Assembly (NCBI RefSeq): GCF_009792235.1 | Contig: NZ_CP046973.1 | Location: 2,418,001-2,482,000, forward strand | Length of the DNA: 64,000 nt | Reading direction: 5' to 3' | From: Microcystis aeruginosa FD4 | GTDB lineage: Bacteria; Cyanobacteriota; Cyanobacteriia; Cyanobacteriales; Microcystaceae | In this document: piece after piece, positions 16,794 to 26,225 of the stretch | Position numbering within the stretch: position 1 is the stretch's first letter | How the letters are laid out: each line of letters opens with the position of its first letter | The notes under the pieces: model-generated | What the model saw: only the letters and a program-made list of their open reading frames with translations | Told to the model about the DNA's origin: nothing | Databases searched by the model: none | Program-made: the position numbers and the translations under genes

Positions 16794-19214
16794 TTAATAG
16801 GGCCATTTCCAGTTAGTAATCTCGTCCTTATCGATACCATTGGTAAAAGCATAATCGAGGTTGTCGATAATGGCATTTTTCATGCGTTCTTTCACATGAC
16901 CGGCAGCAGAACCTAATTTCGGCACGCGATCAATGACATCAATTACTAAATGAAAACGATCAACTTGGTTACGAATCGCTAATTCTAGGGGAGTATTAAT
17001 ATTCCCTTCTTCTTTGTAACCGCGCACATGAATACGTTCTTGATTGCTGCGACGGTAGGTAAGTTTATGAATCAGCCAAGGATAACCGTGGAAATTGAAG
17101 ATAATTGGCTTATCGGTGGTAAATAAGCTATCAAAATCCCGTTCCGATAAACCATGAGGGTGTTCACTTTCCGACTGTAATTTAAACAGATCAACCACGT
17201 TGATAAAGCGAACTTTTAAGTAAGGGAATTCCTCCCGCAGAATTGCCGTTGCCGCTAAAGATTCTTTAGTGATAATATCGCCACAGCAAGCCATAATTAC
17301 ATCCGGTTCATCGGGATTTGTGCCGTCATCATCGTTACTTGCCCAATCCCAAATACCGATACCTTTGGTGCAGTGTTTAATTGCTTCTTCAATGGTCAAG
17401 TATTGCAGGTGTTTCTGTTTATCAGCAACGATAATATTAGTGTAATCCTTGCTCTTGAGACAGTGATTAGCCACACTTAATAAACAGTTACCATCGGGGG
17501 GAAGATAAACCCGCACCACGTCGGCACTTTTATTGGTGACTAAATCGATAAAACCGGGGTCTTGGTGACTAAAGCCATTGTGATCCTGCCGCCAAACCAC
17601 CGAGGATAATAACAGATTCCAAGAGGAAACAGAAGCGCGCCAAGGCACATGATTTTTGCAGATATCGAGCCATTTAGCGTGTTGGTTGAACATGGAATCG
17701 ATAACGTGGGCAAAAGCCTCGTAGGAGTGAAATAAACCGTGACGACCGGATAATAAATAACCCTCTAACCAACCGACTAAAGTATGTTCACTCAGCATCT
17801 CCATCACACGACCATCGGGAGATAATTGGCTACCATCTAAATCCTCTGGATAGGTATCAGCTAACCAAGCTTTTTTAGTCACTTCATAGAGAGCCGCTAA
17901 ACGATTAGAAGCAGTTTCATCGGGACCAAAAACGCGAAAATTAGTCATATTATTTCGCATTACATCTCGCAAAAACACCCCCATCACTCCCGTATTTTCT
18001 GCTTCCACTTGGCCCGGATGGGTGACAGCCACGGCATATTGACGAAAATCGGGCATTTTTAGGTCTTTACGCAGCAATCCGCCATTAGCGTGCGGATTAG
18101 CACTCATGCGACGATGACCAATAGGAGCGAGTTCTTTAAATTCCGGCTTAAATTTACCCGTGGTATAGTCAAATAATTCCTCCGGGTTATAGCTTTTCAT
18201 CCACTCCTCTAATTTTCTCAAGTGGTCGGGGTTTTCGTGCATAGCACCCATGGGGACTTGGTGAGCGCGCCAGAATCCTTCTACTTTATGACCATCAACG
18301 TTTTTCGGACCTGTCCAACCCTTAGGGGACCGGAGGATAATCATCGGCCAGGGGTAGCGTTTAGCAACTCCCGTGCTGCGAGCTTCCTGTTGATAGGAGC
18401 GAATCTGATTGATACAGTGTTCTAGGGTAGCGGCCATTTTTTGATGGCAGTGGAGCAGGTCTTCATCTTCCTTGCATTCGACGATGTAGGGAGTGTAACC
18501 GTAACCAACAAAGAGACTTTCTAACTCGTGGGTCGAAATACGGGAGAGAATGGTGGGATTAGCGATTTTATAACCGTTTAAGTTTAAAATTGGCAGTACC
18601 GCACCATCGCGAATCGGGTTAAGGAATTTATTCGAGTGCCATGCGGTGGCAAGGGGACCGGTTTCTGCTTCCCCATCACCAACGACCACGGCCGTAATCA
18701 GGTCGGGATTGTCAAAAACAGAACCGTAGGCATGGGAAACACTATAACCTAGTTCGCCGCCCTCATGGATAGAACCAGGAGTTTCGGGGGTGACATGACT
18801 ACCGATGTGACCGGGAAAAGAAAATTGTTTAAAGAATTTTTGTAATCCTTCCTCGTCTTCACTTTTATCGGGGTAAATTTCCGAATAGGTTCCTTCTAGA
18901 TAAACCGGACCGAGTACCCCCGGCGCTCCATGGCCAGGACCGGCCATAAAAATCACATCGAGGTCGTATTTTTTGATTAAACGGTTGAGGTGAACGTAGG
19001 TAAAACTTAAGGCCGGACTTGCTCCCCAGTGACCAAGTAAGCGATACTTAACGTGTTCGGGTTTAAGATGTTCCTTGAGCAGGGGATTATCGCGCAGATA
19101 AATCATACCTACAGCTAAATAGTTACAAGCGCGCCAATAGGCATGGGTTTTATAGAGTTCGTCTTGAGAAAGGGGATTTTGTTCTGTTAAGGGTCTTTCT
19201 GGTGCGAATACCAT
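16794..19214 (-). CDS. xfp: Xylulose-5-phosphate/fructose-6-phosphate phosphoketolase
   Basis: From the ATG at 19214 (preceded by GGAGAAATATTC) the protein is 806 residues, the normal phosphoketolase size. An upstream extension of 32 residues has no family similarity and is rejected. Diagnostic segments include THAYWRACNYLAVGMIYL, GHWGASPALSF, GPGHGAPGVLGPVYLEGTY, the thiamine-diphosphate site GDGEAETGPLATAWHSNKF, and HRMSANPHANGG. It cleaves xylulose-5-P or fructose-6-P with phosphate to acetyl phosphate plus glyceraldehyde-3-P or erythrose-4-P. It is divergent from gap1, which uses glyceraldehyde-3-P, with a 555-base gap between them. Confidence 0.95.
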   Translation of the reverse strand: MVFAPERPLTEQNPLSQDELYKTHAYWRACNYLAVGMIYLRDNPLLKEHLKPEHVKYRLLGHWGASPALSFTYVHLNRLIKKYDLDVIFMAGPGHGAPGVLGPVYLEGTYSEIYPDKSEDEEGLQKFFKQFSFPGHIGSHVTPETPGSIHEGGELGYSVSHAYGSVFDNPDLITAVVVGDGEAETGPLATAWHSNKFLNPIRDGAVLPILNLNGYKIANPTILSRISTHELESLFVGYGYTPYIVECKEDEDLLHCHQKMAATLEHCINQIRSYQQEARSTGVAKRYPWPMIILRSPKGWTGPKNVDGHKVEGFWRAHQVPMGAMHENPDHLRKLEEWMKSYNPEELFDYTTGKFKPEFKELAPIGHRRMSANPHANGGLLRKDLKMPDFRQYAVAVTHPGQVEAENTGVMGVFLRDVMRNNMTNFRVFGPDETASNRLAALYEVTKKAWLADTYPEDLDGSQLSPDGRVMEMLSEHTLVGWLEGYLLSGRHGLFHSYEAFAHVIDSMFNQHAKWLDICKNHVPWRASVSSWNLLLSSVVWRQDHNGFSHQDPGFIDLVTNKSADVVRVYLPPDGNCLLSVANHCLKSKDYTNIIVADKQKHLQYLTIEEAIKHCTKGIGIWDWASNDDDGTNPDEPDVIMACCGDIITKESLAATAILREEFPYLKVRFINVVDLFKLQSESEHPHGLSERDFDSLFTTDKPIIFNFHGYPWLIHKLTYRRSNQERIHVRGYKEEGNINTPLELAIRNQVDRFHLVIDVIDRVPKLGSAAGHVKERMKNAIIDNLDYAFTNGIDKDEITNWKWPY

Positions 19215-19769
19215 GAATATTTCTCCGATATCTATGAAGGATGAGATTAAGAGAGTTGATAGACAATTTCTCCAGATTATCGAGAAGGTCAACTCTCGGC
19301 CGGTTTTCAAACTGTAATCAAGAGTCTAACCTTTTGGGGCGCAAAAAACTATTAAAATAAACTATATTTTGCTGATCTGGCTTGGCTAATTTATGTCAGT
19401 TGGACGGCGTTTTTAAATGGCTTTTAAAGGAAAATTAATGTCTTCTTAACTTAGAGAGCAATAAATTCTCGAAAAACTTTTAATGATTTTTTAATGTCAA
19501 CTTTTCCCAAAATACTATAGGATTACACCCTAGTTTGTCGGGAAGAGCCTAATTAGGCTTTCTCGATGCCGGTGGTGGGGACTACTAGGATAGCAAATTT
19601 ATTATTTTTTATCTTGGAAGCACTGAAACTTAAAATCTTTCTATACTTCATCTAGCGATCAACAAAAGCTGATTAGCATATATAGTGATTCTCTACAGGC
19701 CAATCAATTCTCAAATTATTTTTTCTTGATCGTGCCTAAGCTTATCGCAGCTGCAAAGGAGTTTTTTTC
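19215..19769. other. Long divergent intergenic region between xfp and gap1
   Basis: These 555 bases separate the starts of two carbon-metabolism genes. AT-rich tracts (such as ATTATTTTTTATC at 19600-19612) and a TATACT hexamer at 19642-19647 are present on the gap1 side, and AAGGAG just before the gap1 ATG is a good ribosome-binding site. No ORF or clear hairpin with a T run is seen. It probably carries both promoters, but no specific regulator site can be assigned. Confidence 0.45.
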
Positions 19770-20804
19770 ATGACAAAAGTAAGAGTCGCTATCAACGGAT
19801 TCGGTCGTATCGGTCGCCTCGTTTTTAGGGCGGGTATCCAAAATCCTGATTTCGAGTTTGTTGGTATTAATGATCTCGTCCCCTCCGATAATATTGCCTA
19901 TCTGCTCAAATACGACTCCACCCACGGACGTTTTCAGGGTACGGTAGAAGCGAAAGAAGATGGCATCGTCGTGGATGGTAAGTTTATCCCCTGTTACTCG
20001 ATTAAAGACCCCGCTCAACTGCCCTGGGGTGCAACCGGGGCCGATTATGTGGTTGAGTCCACCGGTTTATTTACCACCGCGGAAGGAGCAGCAAAACACC
20101 TAGAAGCAGGGGCCAAACGGGTAGTTATCTCCGCACCCACCAAAGATCCCGACAAAGTTCGTACTATTGTACTAGGTGTTAACGATGATGAATACGATCC
20201 CGCTAAGGATCTGATCGTCTCTAACGCTAGTTGTACCACCAATTGTTTAGCCCCGATCACCAAAGTTATTAACGATAACTTCGGACTAGCGGAAGGATTA
20301 ATGACCACAGTACACTCGATGACCGCCACTCAACCCACCGTGGATGGTCCATCGAAAAAAGATTGGCGCGGTGGTCGCGGCGCGGGTCAAAATATTATCC
20401 CCTCCTCCACGGGGGCAGCCAAAGCAGTAACCCTAGTTATTCCTTCTCTAAAAGGCAAATTAACCGGTATGGCCTTCCGTGTGCCAACTCCCAACGTTTC
20501 GGCGGTGGATTTAACCTTTAAAACCGAAAAAGCCACCAGTTACGAGGAAATCTGCGCCGCGATGAAGGCCGCCAGCGAAGGACCAATGAAAGGTATCCTC
20601 GGTTATACCGATGAGGAAGTGGTATCGAGTGACTTTATCACCGACCCCCGTTCCAGTATCTTTGATGCTAAAGCTGGCATTCAACTTAATGCCAATTTCT
20701 TTAAGGTCGTCTCTTGGTACGATAACGAGTGGGGTTATTCCTGCCGGATGTTAGACCTGATGAAAATGATGGCAGCTAAGGAAGCAGTCCTAGTAACAGC
20801 CTAA
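19770..20804 (+). CDS. gap1: Glyceraldehyde-3-phosphate dehydrogenase, Gap1 (glycolytic) type
   Basis: At 344 residues it is a complete GAPDH with the N-terminal NAD-binding VAINGFGRIGRLVFR and the active-site ASCTTNCLAP, whose central Cys forms the thioester. TTVHSMTATQPTVDG and NEWGYSCRMLDLM follow. The early segment GINDLVPSDNIAYLLKYDSTHG matches the NAD-preferring Gap1 of cyanobacteria rather than the photosynthetic Gap2, which has a GINDTSDPRTNAHLL-type text. Gap1 oxidises glyceraldehyde-3-P in sugar breakdown, which fits its place opposite phosphoketolase. A strong AAGGAG precedes the ATG. Confidence 0.93.
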   Translation: MTKVRVAINGFGRIGRLVFRAGIQNPDFEFVGINDLVPSDNIAYLLKYDSTHGRFQGTVEAKEDGIVVDGKFIPCYSIKDPAQLPWGATGADYVVESTGLFTTAEGAAKHLEAGAKRVVISAPTKDPDKVRTIVLGVNDDEYDPAKDLIVSNASCTTNCLAPITKVINDNFGLAEGLMTTVHSMTATQPTVDGPSKKDWRGGRGAGQNIIPSSTGAAKAVTLVIPSLKGKLTGMAFRVPTPNVSAVDLTFKTEKATSYEEICAAMKAASEGPMKGILGYTDEEVVSSDFITDPRSSIFDAKAGIQLNANFFKVVSWYDNEWGYSCRMLDLMKMMAAKEAVLVTA

Positions 20805-20805
20805 A

Positions 20806-21082
20806 TCAGTTATCAGTTATCAGTAATCAGTAACCAGTGAACAGTAAACAGTAACCAGTGAAAAGACAGCACTGTTAATGCCATGAGACATCTCCAAGAG
20901 TGAAACAAAATAGTTCTATGGCTGAAATGTATGTCTTTGTCTATTTAATATTGCTCACTTAATAAGTAGGTGGGTGTTAAAAATTGTCAGATCCCCCCTT
21001 ATCAAGGGTGGCAGGGGTATCCCCCCACTTAATACTCAAATCTGATCACTGATAACTGATCACTGATCACTGATAACTGATA
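20806..21082. repeat. ACTGATA/CAGTTATC repeat blocks around an intergenic spacer
   Basis: Two blocks of the heptamer-like repeat (20806-20860 with CAGTTATCAG and CAGTAA units, and 21040-21082 with ACTGATCACTGATAACTG units) flank an unremarkable spacer. The spacer contains a CCCCCCTTATCAAGGG segment near 20994. The second block ends directly at the start codon of the next gene, so that gene's translation start lies in repeat DNA and has no clear ribosome-binding site. Confidence 0.65.
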
Positions 21083-21084
21083 AG

Positions 21085-21453
21085 ATGAATCCAAAATTTA
21101 AAGATATTACCGCTTGGGAACAGGCACAATTATTAATGCAACCTGCATTTATTCGGGTGCTGGATAATCTGCGTAAACAGTTAGAAAATTCCCTCTGGAA
21201 AGGAACCTATACAGAAATTCAAGATCCCTATCCCAGTTATCTGCTCTGTTTGACTTATCTCGATCGCTCCGTTACTGTAAATATTTGGGAACTTTGTTTT
21301 CAAGTCTGTTTTCTCGATTATCCCACCGATGAGGGAGAGACCGTCACCATCGATACCAGTCTCCTCGACCCCACCGGTGAACTAGATTGGCAGAGTTTGG
21401 AAACGAAAACCGAGCGTATTATTAACCGATTATTCGCTAATTTACCGCAATGA
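21085..21453 (+). CDS. Conserved hypothetical protein upstream of ygfZ
   Basis: A 122-residue acidic protein that I cannot assign to a named family. It begins NPKFKDITAWEQAQLLMQPAFIRVLDNLRKQLE, mostly helical. A stretch rich in aromatic and Cys residues (YPSYLLCLTYLDRSVTVNIWELCFQVCFLDY) follows, with an acidic C-terminal part. There is no signal peptide or membrane segment. Its stop overlaps the ATG of the YgfZ-like gene by four bases (ATGA), indicating translational coupling and a shared role, possibly in iron-sulfur protein upkeep. Confidence 0.7.
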   Translation: MNPKFKDITAWEQAQLLMQPAFIRVLDNLRKQLENSLWKGTYTEIQDPYPSYLLCLTYLDRSVTVNIWELCFQVCFLDYPTDEGETVTIDTSLLDPTGELDWQSLETKTERIINRLFANLPQ

Positions 21454-22463
21454 AAGCAGAGTTAGAAACGATCAAGGCAGAGTATGCCGCTAATTTTCTG
21501 AAAAATTACAGTAATGACCCCCAAAGTTTAGCATCCCAAACAATTTTAATCGATCGCTCCGATTGGGGTTTATTAGAATTAAAAGGCCAAGACCGACTGC
21601 GTTTTCTCCACAATCAAACCAGTAACGCTATCGATCGCCTGAAACCGGGTCAGGGTTGTGAGACAATTTTCCTTAACTCTACCGGTCGTACCCTCGATTT
21701 TGTCACAGTTTACGCCAGCGATGATTCCCTCCTCATCCTCGTTTCTCCCCCACGTCGTCAATTTTTACTGGAATTGATCGATCGCTATATTTTCCCCTTC
21801 GATAAGGTGGAAATTAGCGACTTAACCGATAATTTTGGCATTTTCACCCTAATTGGTACTGAAAGCGGGCAATACCTGCAAAAAATCGCCATTCCAGAGC
21901 AGATTTTAACGGGGGTGCAGCATAGTCATTATCTCCTTTCTGACCCCCCCCTAAGACTGGCCGTCGGCACCGGCTTAGACCTACCCGGATATACTTTAAT
22001 CGTTGCCGCCGCCGAAGCAGGTTCCCTCTGGGAAAATTTAATAAAAAATGGCGTTATTCCCGCAGATGCACAGGTGTGGGAATACCTGAGAATCCATCAG
22101 GGCCGACCGGCTGTCGATCAAGAATTAACCGAAGATTATAACCCTTTAGAGGCCGGTTTATGGCGAGCGATCGTTTTTGATAAGGGTTGTTATATTGGTC
22201 AAGAAACTATCGCCCGTCTCAACACCTATAAAGGCGTAAAACAAAGACTTTGGGGCATAAAACTCAGCCAACCCGTCCCTAGCAATACCCCGATTATTTT
22301 AGAAGCGCAAAAAGTCGGTTTACTCACCAGTGTGCTGGAGAATTTTGGCTTGGGTTATGTGAAAACAAAAGCGGGAGGAGAGGGTTTAAAAGTACAAATC
22401 GGCGAGGCAACAGGAGAATTAATCCCTTTACCCTTCCTCTCTCACGAATACCCCTTTCAGTGA
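21450..22463 (+). CDS. ygfZ: Folate-binding YgfZ/GcvT-like protein
   Basis: The 337-residue protein has the YgfZ signature KGCYIGQETIARL (K-G-C-Y-x-G-Q-E) at about residue 247, with the conserved Cys. The N-terminal region LLELKGQDRLRFLHNQTSNAI is the typical GcvT-like start. YgfZ proteins bind tetrahydrofolate and help assemble or repair some iron-sulfur proteins. They share the fold of the glycine cleavage T protein but lack its full active site. It is translationally coupled to the 122-residue protein upstream. The stop is followed at once by the CAGTGAACAGT repeat. Confidence 0.9.
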   Translation: MKAELETIKAEYAANFLKNYSNDPQSLASQTILIDRSDWGLLELKGQDRLRFLHNQTSNAIDRLKPGQGCETIFLNSTGRTLDFVTVYASDDSLLILVSPPRRQFLLELIDRYIFPFDKVEISDLTDNFGIFTLIGTESGQYLQKIAIPEQILTGVQHSHYLLSDPPLRLAVGTGLDLPGYTLIVAAAEAGSLWENLIKNGVIPADAQVWEYLRIHQGRPAVDQELTEDYNPLEAGLWRAIVFDKGCYIGQETIARLNTYKGVKQRLWGIKLSQPVPSNTPIILEAQKVGLLTSVLENFGLGYVKTKAGGEGLKVQIGEATGELIPLPFLSHEYPFQ

Positions 22464-22562
22464 ACAGTGAACAGTAAACAGTAATCAGTAATCAGTAAAC
22501 AGTAAACAGTGAAAAGACAGTAGGAAACTTCTATTTAACACTGCTCACTTGAAAACTCAAAT

Positions 22563-22650
22563 CTGATAACTGATAACTGATAACTGATAACTGATAACTG
22601 ATAACTAATAACTGATAACTAATAACTAATAACTGATAACTGATAACTGA
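22563..22650. repeat. Heptanucleotide tandem repeat (TGATAAC)n
   Basis: About twelve consecutive 7-base units of TGATAAC, some as TAATAAC, run between the ends of the convergent ygfZ and nadE genes. This is the short tandemly repeated repetitive (STRR) type of cyanobacterial DNA and probably varies in copy number between strains. Related partial blocks lie at 22460-22520. Confidence 0.9.
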
Positions 22651-22658
22651 AAAAGTCC

Positions 22659-24317
22659 CTAACCCCAGCGACTAGCGATGGGCATTCGCCAACCAGTGCC
22701 AAAAGCGCGATCGCTAATTTTTAGACCTGGGGGAGCTTGTTTGCGCTTAAATTCGGCATTTTTAACTAATTTAATCACTTTCTGCACAATTTCAGGCTCA
22801 AAACCGGCGGCGATAATTTGTTGGGCGGATTGATGGCGATCGATTAATAGTGCTAAAATAGCATCTAAAATCTCGTAGGGAGGCAAAGAATCTTGATCCT
22901 TCTGATTGGGTTTTAATTCAGCACTAGGAGCTTTATTAATCACATTGAGGGGAATAATTTCCCCGTGCCGATTTAACCAGCGACAGAGGGAATAAACCCT
23001 GGTTTTCGGCACATCAGCAATCACTGCTAAACCACCATTCATATCACCGTAAAGGGTGCAATATCCCACCGCCATTTCTGATTTATTGCCAGTGGATAAT
23101 AGTAAATGACCGAATTTATTAGAGAGAGCCATTAATAAATTACCGCGAATGCGTGACTGAAGATTTTCTTCAGCAATACCGAAATCAGTCCCAGCAAAAA
23201 GACCATCTAAAAGTTGATCATAAGCTGTCATAATTTCTTTAATTGCTAACTTCTCACTTTTGATACCTAAATTATTAACTAAAGCCACTGCATCGCTAAT
23301 GGAATGGTCGGAACTATAGGGAGAAGGCATCATCACAGCGAGAACATTTTCTTTACCTAATGCGTCGGTGGCAATAGCGGCAACTAAACTGGAATCAATG
23401 CCACCACTCAAGCCAAAAATTACCCGTTTAAAACCGCATTTCTGCACATAATCTCGCACTCCTAAGACTAAAGCTCGATAAATTTCCTCATCTTCATCGA
23501 CGGGTAAAGGATGAATAACTGCGGGTAACAAATCTTGATTAAACTCGATCAATTCTAGGCTAGAAGTAAATGCTTGGGCGCGATAAATCACTTCTCCTTG
23601 TCTGTTAAAAGCAACGCTATCACCATCAAAAATTAAATCATCATTACCCCCCACTTGATTGACATAAACTATAGGTAAATTATATCTAGTGGCACTATGG
23701 GATAATAAAGATTCTCGCAATTTTTGCTTACCGACACTGTAGGGAGAAGCGGAAAGATTAACGATTAAATCCACTTCCAAATTAGCTAAATCGGCGATGG
23801 GATTAACCGCGTATTGACGCTGACCCCAAAATTGTTCATCATTCCAAACATCTTCACAGATAGTCACACCGATTTTACAATTATTTTCTGTTAGTTGAAA
23901 ATATTGACTTTCTTTCCCAGAAGCAAAGTAACGATCCTCATCAAAAACATCGTAGGTAGGCAATAAACGCTTGGTAAAAATTTGTTTAATCTCTTGACTT
24001 TTTAACAAAGCTATGCTATTAAATAACGGCTTTTCTCCCCGGACCGTTGCTGAGGAATTTTTTTCGACAAAACCGACTAATACAGCTAATTTTTCTGGTA
24101 ATTGTTGGGACAATAATTGCAATTGTCGAGACATTTTCTCAACAAAACCCAGATTTAATAATAAGTCTCTGGGAGGATAACCACAGAGGGATAATTCTGG
24201 GGTTAAAAGTAATTCCGCTCCCCGATTAAATGCCGTTTGAGCAGCCTCTAAAATTCTTTGGGCATTTCCTTCGATATCTCCAACAATGGGATTTAATTGA
24301 GCGATAGCAATTCTCAT
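22659..24317 (-). CDS. nadE: NAD+ synthetase, glutamine-dependent
   Basis: The 552-residue protein has two domains. Residues 1-265 are a nitrilase-type glutaminase with the Glu-Lys-Cys triad in TPELSLCGYPPRDL, FTKRLLPTYDVFDEDRYF and VTICEDVWND. Residues 280-552 are the synthetase with the pyrophosphatase loop FGLSGGIDSSLVAAIA and later LLSTGNKSEMAVGY. It converts nicotinate adenine dinucleotide to NAD with ammonia from glutamine and ATP. It is the last gene of a nadD-nrtR-nadE operon, 12 bases after nrtR. The downstream end runs into the heptamer repeat. Confidence 0.96.
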   Translation of the reverse strand: MRIAIAQLNPIVGDIEGNAQRILEAAQTAFNRGAELLLTPELSLCGYPPRDLLLNLGFVEKMSRQLQLLSQQLPEKLAVLVGFVEKNSSATVRGEKPLFNSIALLKSQEIKQIFTKRLLPTYDVFDEDRYFASGKESQYFQLTENNCKIGVTICEDVWNDEQFWGQRQYAVNPIADLANLEVDLIVNLSASPYSVGKQKLRESLLSHSATRYNLPIVYVNQVGGNDDLIFDGDSVAFNRQGEVIYRAQAFTSSLELIEFNQDLLPAVIHPLPVDEDEEIYRALVLGVRDYVQKCGFKRVIFGLSGGIDSSLVAAIATDALGKENVLAVMMPSPYSSDHSISDAVALVNNLGIKSEKLAIKEIMTAYDQLLDGLFAGTDFGIAEENLQSRIRGNLLMALSNKFGHLLLSTGNKSEMAVGYCTLYGDMNGGLAVIADVPKTRVYSLCRWLNRHGEIIPLNVINKAPSAELKPNQKDQDSLPPYEILDAILALLIDRHQSAQQIIAAGFEPEIVQKVIKLVKNAEFKRKQAPPGLKISDRAFGTGWRMPIASRWG

Positions 24318-24329
24318 ATTTTTTCCTAT

Positions 24330-25058
24330 TTAAACAAAAACTAACGGTTGCTCTTTAAAGGGAGCAAAAGCTTCTTCATCAAAGCGATATAAACTAGCAG
24401 GACGACCAGCACCACGAGAGACTTTTAAACCCATATCTTTGAGAAATCCTAATTTCAAGAGCCGATTTCTGAAGTTAGAATAATCACTAAAATTTTTACC
24501 TAAAATTGTCTCATAAAATTGATAAAGATCATTTAAAGTAAATAATTCTGGTAAAACCTCAAAAGCGACGGGACTATATTCTACTTTATTGCGTAATCTT
24601 CGCCAGCCATATTCTAAAATTTGACCGTGATTAAAGGCTAAATTTGGCACTTTATCAATCATATACCAAGTGATATTATAATCCCGTTCAGTGATTAATT
24701 TTGCTGCTTCAAACCGCACTAAAGCGAAGTAACTCACCGATAGATAACGTTTCCCAAAACTCTCGGCCGCTGCCGGGAAATCTCCCTCTGGACTGCCAAA
24801 AGTATATAACTGTTCTAGATAGAGATTATTGACGCTAATTTTCTCGGCTAAAATTCGATAGGCTGCCGTTTCCAGTGATTCCCCATTTCTCACTAAAGTT
24901 CCGGGTAAACTCCAGTAATTACTAAAGGGTTCTTCCCGTCGTTTAATCAGAAGCACCAGCAGCCGATTTAATTGGGTATCAACGGAAAAGATCACGTTAT
25001 CAACTCCGACTTTAAAATCAGCTAGAGATTTATTAACTAGGGTATTTAGCGGTTTCAT
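24330..25058 (-). CDS. nrtR: NrtR-type Nudix regulator of NAD metabolism
   Basis: A 242-residue protein with a Nudix-like domain in the first 150 residues (VIFSVDTQLNRLLVLLIKRREEPFSNYWSLPGTLV, then a degenerate Nudix box ESLETAAYRILAEKI). The C-terminal winged helix (FTLNDLYQFYETILGKNFSDYSNFRNRLLKLGFL, then GAGRPASLYRF) is the pattern of NrtR repressors, which sense ADP-ribose or related products of NAD turnover. Its place between nadD and nadE agrees with control of NAD synthesis. The start overlaps the nadD stop by four bases. No operator was identified confidently upstream of nadD. Confidence 0.88.
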   Translation of the reverse strand: MKPLNTLVNKSLADFKVGVDNVIFSVDTQLNRLLVLLIKRREEPFSNYWSLPGTLVRNGESLETAAYRILAEKISVNNLYLEQLYTFGSPEGDFPAAAESFGKRYLSVSYFALVRFEAAKLITERDYNITWYMIDKVPNLAFNHGQILEYGWRRLRNKVEYSPVAFEVLPELFTLNDLYQFYETILGKNFSDYSNFRNRLLKLGFLKDMGLKVSRGAGRPASLYRFDEEAFAPFKEQPLVFV

Positions 25059-25621
25059 GCGTAAAGTTTTTGACCTTCGATATAATCTTTAATCGGTGCA
25101 GGAACAGCCTGTTTATCGCCTTTTTCTCGATAATCTGTTGAGGATACAGCTGGAGCAAATACATCGGCAATCAGACAATCACCTCCTAATTTTTCCAGTT
25201 GTTCAATATCATCTTGATTAATAGGATAGCCGGGACGAGGAATCACGAGAATTTTGACTTTTTCTAGTAATTCTTGGCTGCGATACCAGTGCCTAATTTG
25301 TCCGGCTAAATCCGAACCAATGACTAGGGTATATTCCTCCTGTTCTCCCCAAATTGCTTGCGCTTTTTCTACACTAATTAAACTACGTCGATCGCTTAAT
25401 TCTCGTCGCAGTTGTATATTATCTCTTGGGGTTTGAATATCCCCGATGAGCAAATTTAACATCCTCAGACGATGTTCGAGACTGGTTTGATGATTTTTAA
25501 AGGGATTATCGGCAGCCCAAACCGCAACGATATCGTACTGTTCCGATAACCATTTTAGTATGGCTTGATGACCGGCAGTGGGAGGATCGGCACTGGTTCC
25601 AAAAAGGGCAATTTTAAGCAT
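25055..25621 (-). CDS. nadD: Nicotinate-nucleotide adenylyltransferase
   Basis: The ATG at 25621 gives 188 residues beginning MLKIALFGTSADPPTAGHQAILKWL. TAGHQ is the (H/T)-x-G-H nucleotidyltransferase motif. A GTG seven codons upstream (25642) is possible but adds nothing conserved. NPFKNHQTSLEHRLRML and the late SSTDYREKG segment (usual S-S-T-x-I-R) complete the family signature. The enzyme joins nicotinate mononucleotide and ATP to give the substrate of nadE. It is the first gene of the NAD operon and is preceded by 220 bases without a gene. Confidence 0.9.
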   Translation of the reverse strand: MLKIALFGTSADPPTAGHQAILKWLSEQYDIVAVWAADNPFKNHQTSLEHRLRMLNLLIGDIQTPRDNIQLRRELSDRRSLISVEKAQAIWGEQEEYTLVIGSDLAGQIRHWYRSQELLEKVKILVIPRPGYPINQDDIEQLEKLGGDCLIADVFAPAVSSTDYREKGDKQAVPAPIKDYIEGQKLYA

Positions 25622-25862
25622 AGGATTCAATTGCTTGCTCACTGAGGGATTAGTTTAAGTCTGCTCAAGCTTGGCAAAGATTAACTTCTCCCCATTATAG
25701 TTGATTTTACCAAAATAGGGCAAGAGGATCAGTAATCTCCTGCAAAAGTAAGTTATCGAGTCGCTATCGGGTGAAAATATCTAAAACCCCGGATAAATTT
25801 GACATAATCTTAGGTTTTACGAATAGGATAGTTATCTCTTATCTTTTGTCTCCTATCGCTGT

Positions 25863-26183
25863 TCATTCTTTTTTCGGTGATATTTTAAGTTTTGCTGTAA
25901 ATTTGACTCCAAATTCCATTCCCAACTCTAATTCAGCCTCCCATTCGAGATTCCGTTTTTTGCAAGCATTATTAAACTCATCATGAACTTTATCAATCAA
26001 CTGGCTTAAGTCATCAATTGCCTGCTCAGGATCGATGAAGAGTGGAGCTAAAATCACCGACTCATCTTCACTCTCGCCAGATTTTTCAGTATTTCGACTC
26101 AGATCATCTCGTTGTACAAAAACGATTTTAGGTTCTAAGGAAACAATTTTGAGTTTTTGAGTTGGCTGGAGATTATCAGACAC
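25863..26183 (-). CDS. Small trypco-like (trypsin-co-occurring-domain-like) protein
   Basis: A 106-residue protein. The second half (PEQAIDDLSQLIDKVHDEFNNACKKRN, then EAELELGMEFGVKFTAKLKIS) resembles the trypsin-co-occurring (trypco) domains: a helix pair then a strand rich in E-x-E-x-G-x-E/K-F-x-x-K-x-x. These domains are known from gene clusters with peptidases and conflict-system effectors. The match is by eye and weak. It lies 42 bases downstream of a retropepsin-like protease gene on the same strand, which supports a protease-partner role. Confidence 0.5.
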   Translation of the reverse strand: MSDNLQPTQKLKIVSLEPKIVFVQRDDLSRNTEKSGESEDESVILAPLFIDPEQAIDDLSQLIDKVHDEFNNACKKRNLEWEAELELGMEFGVKFTAKLKISPKKE

Positions 26184-26225
26184 TTAATCTTTCCTAAATC
26201 TTGATGAATAATAGAGGAAACCACG

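Noticed and set aside
19755..19770. Minus-strand ORF overlapping the gap1 start (19716-20018)
   Set aside because: Antisense shadow of gap1 with no support.
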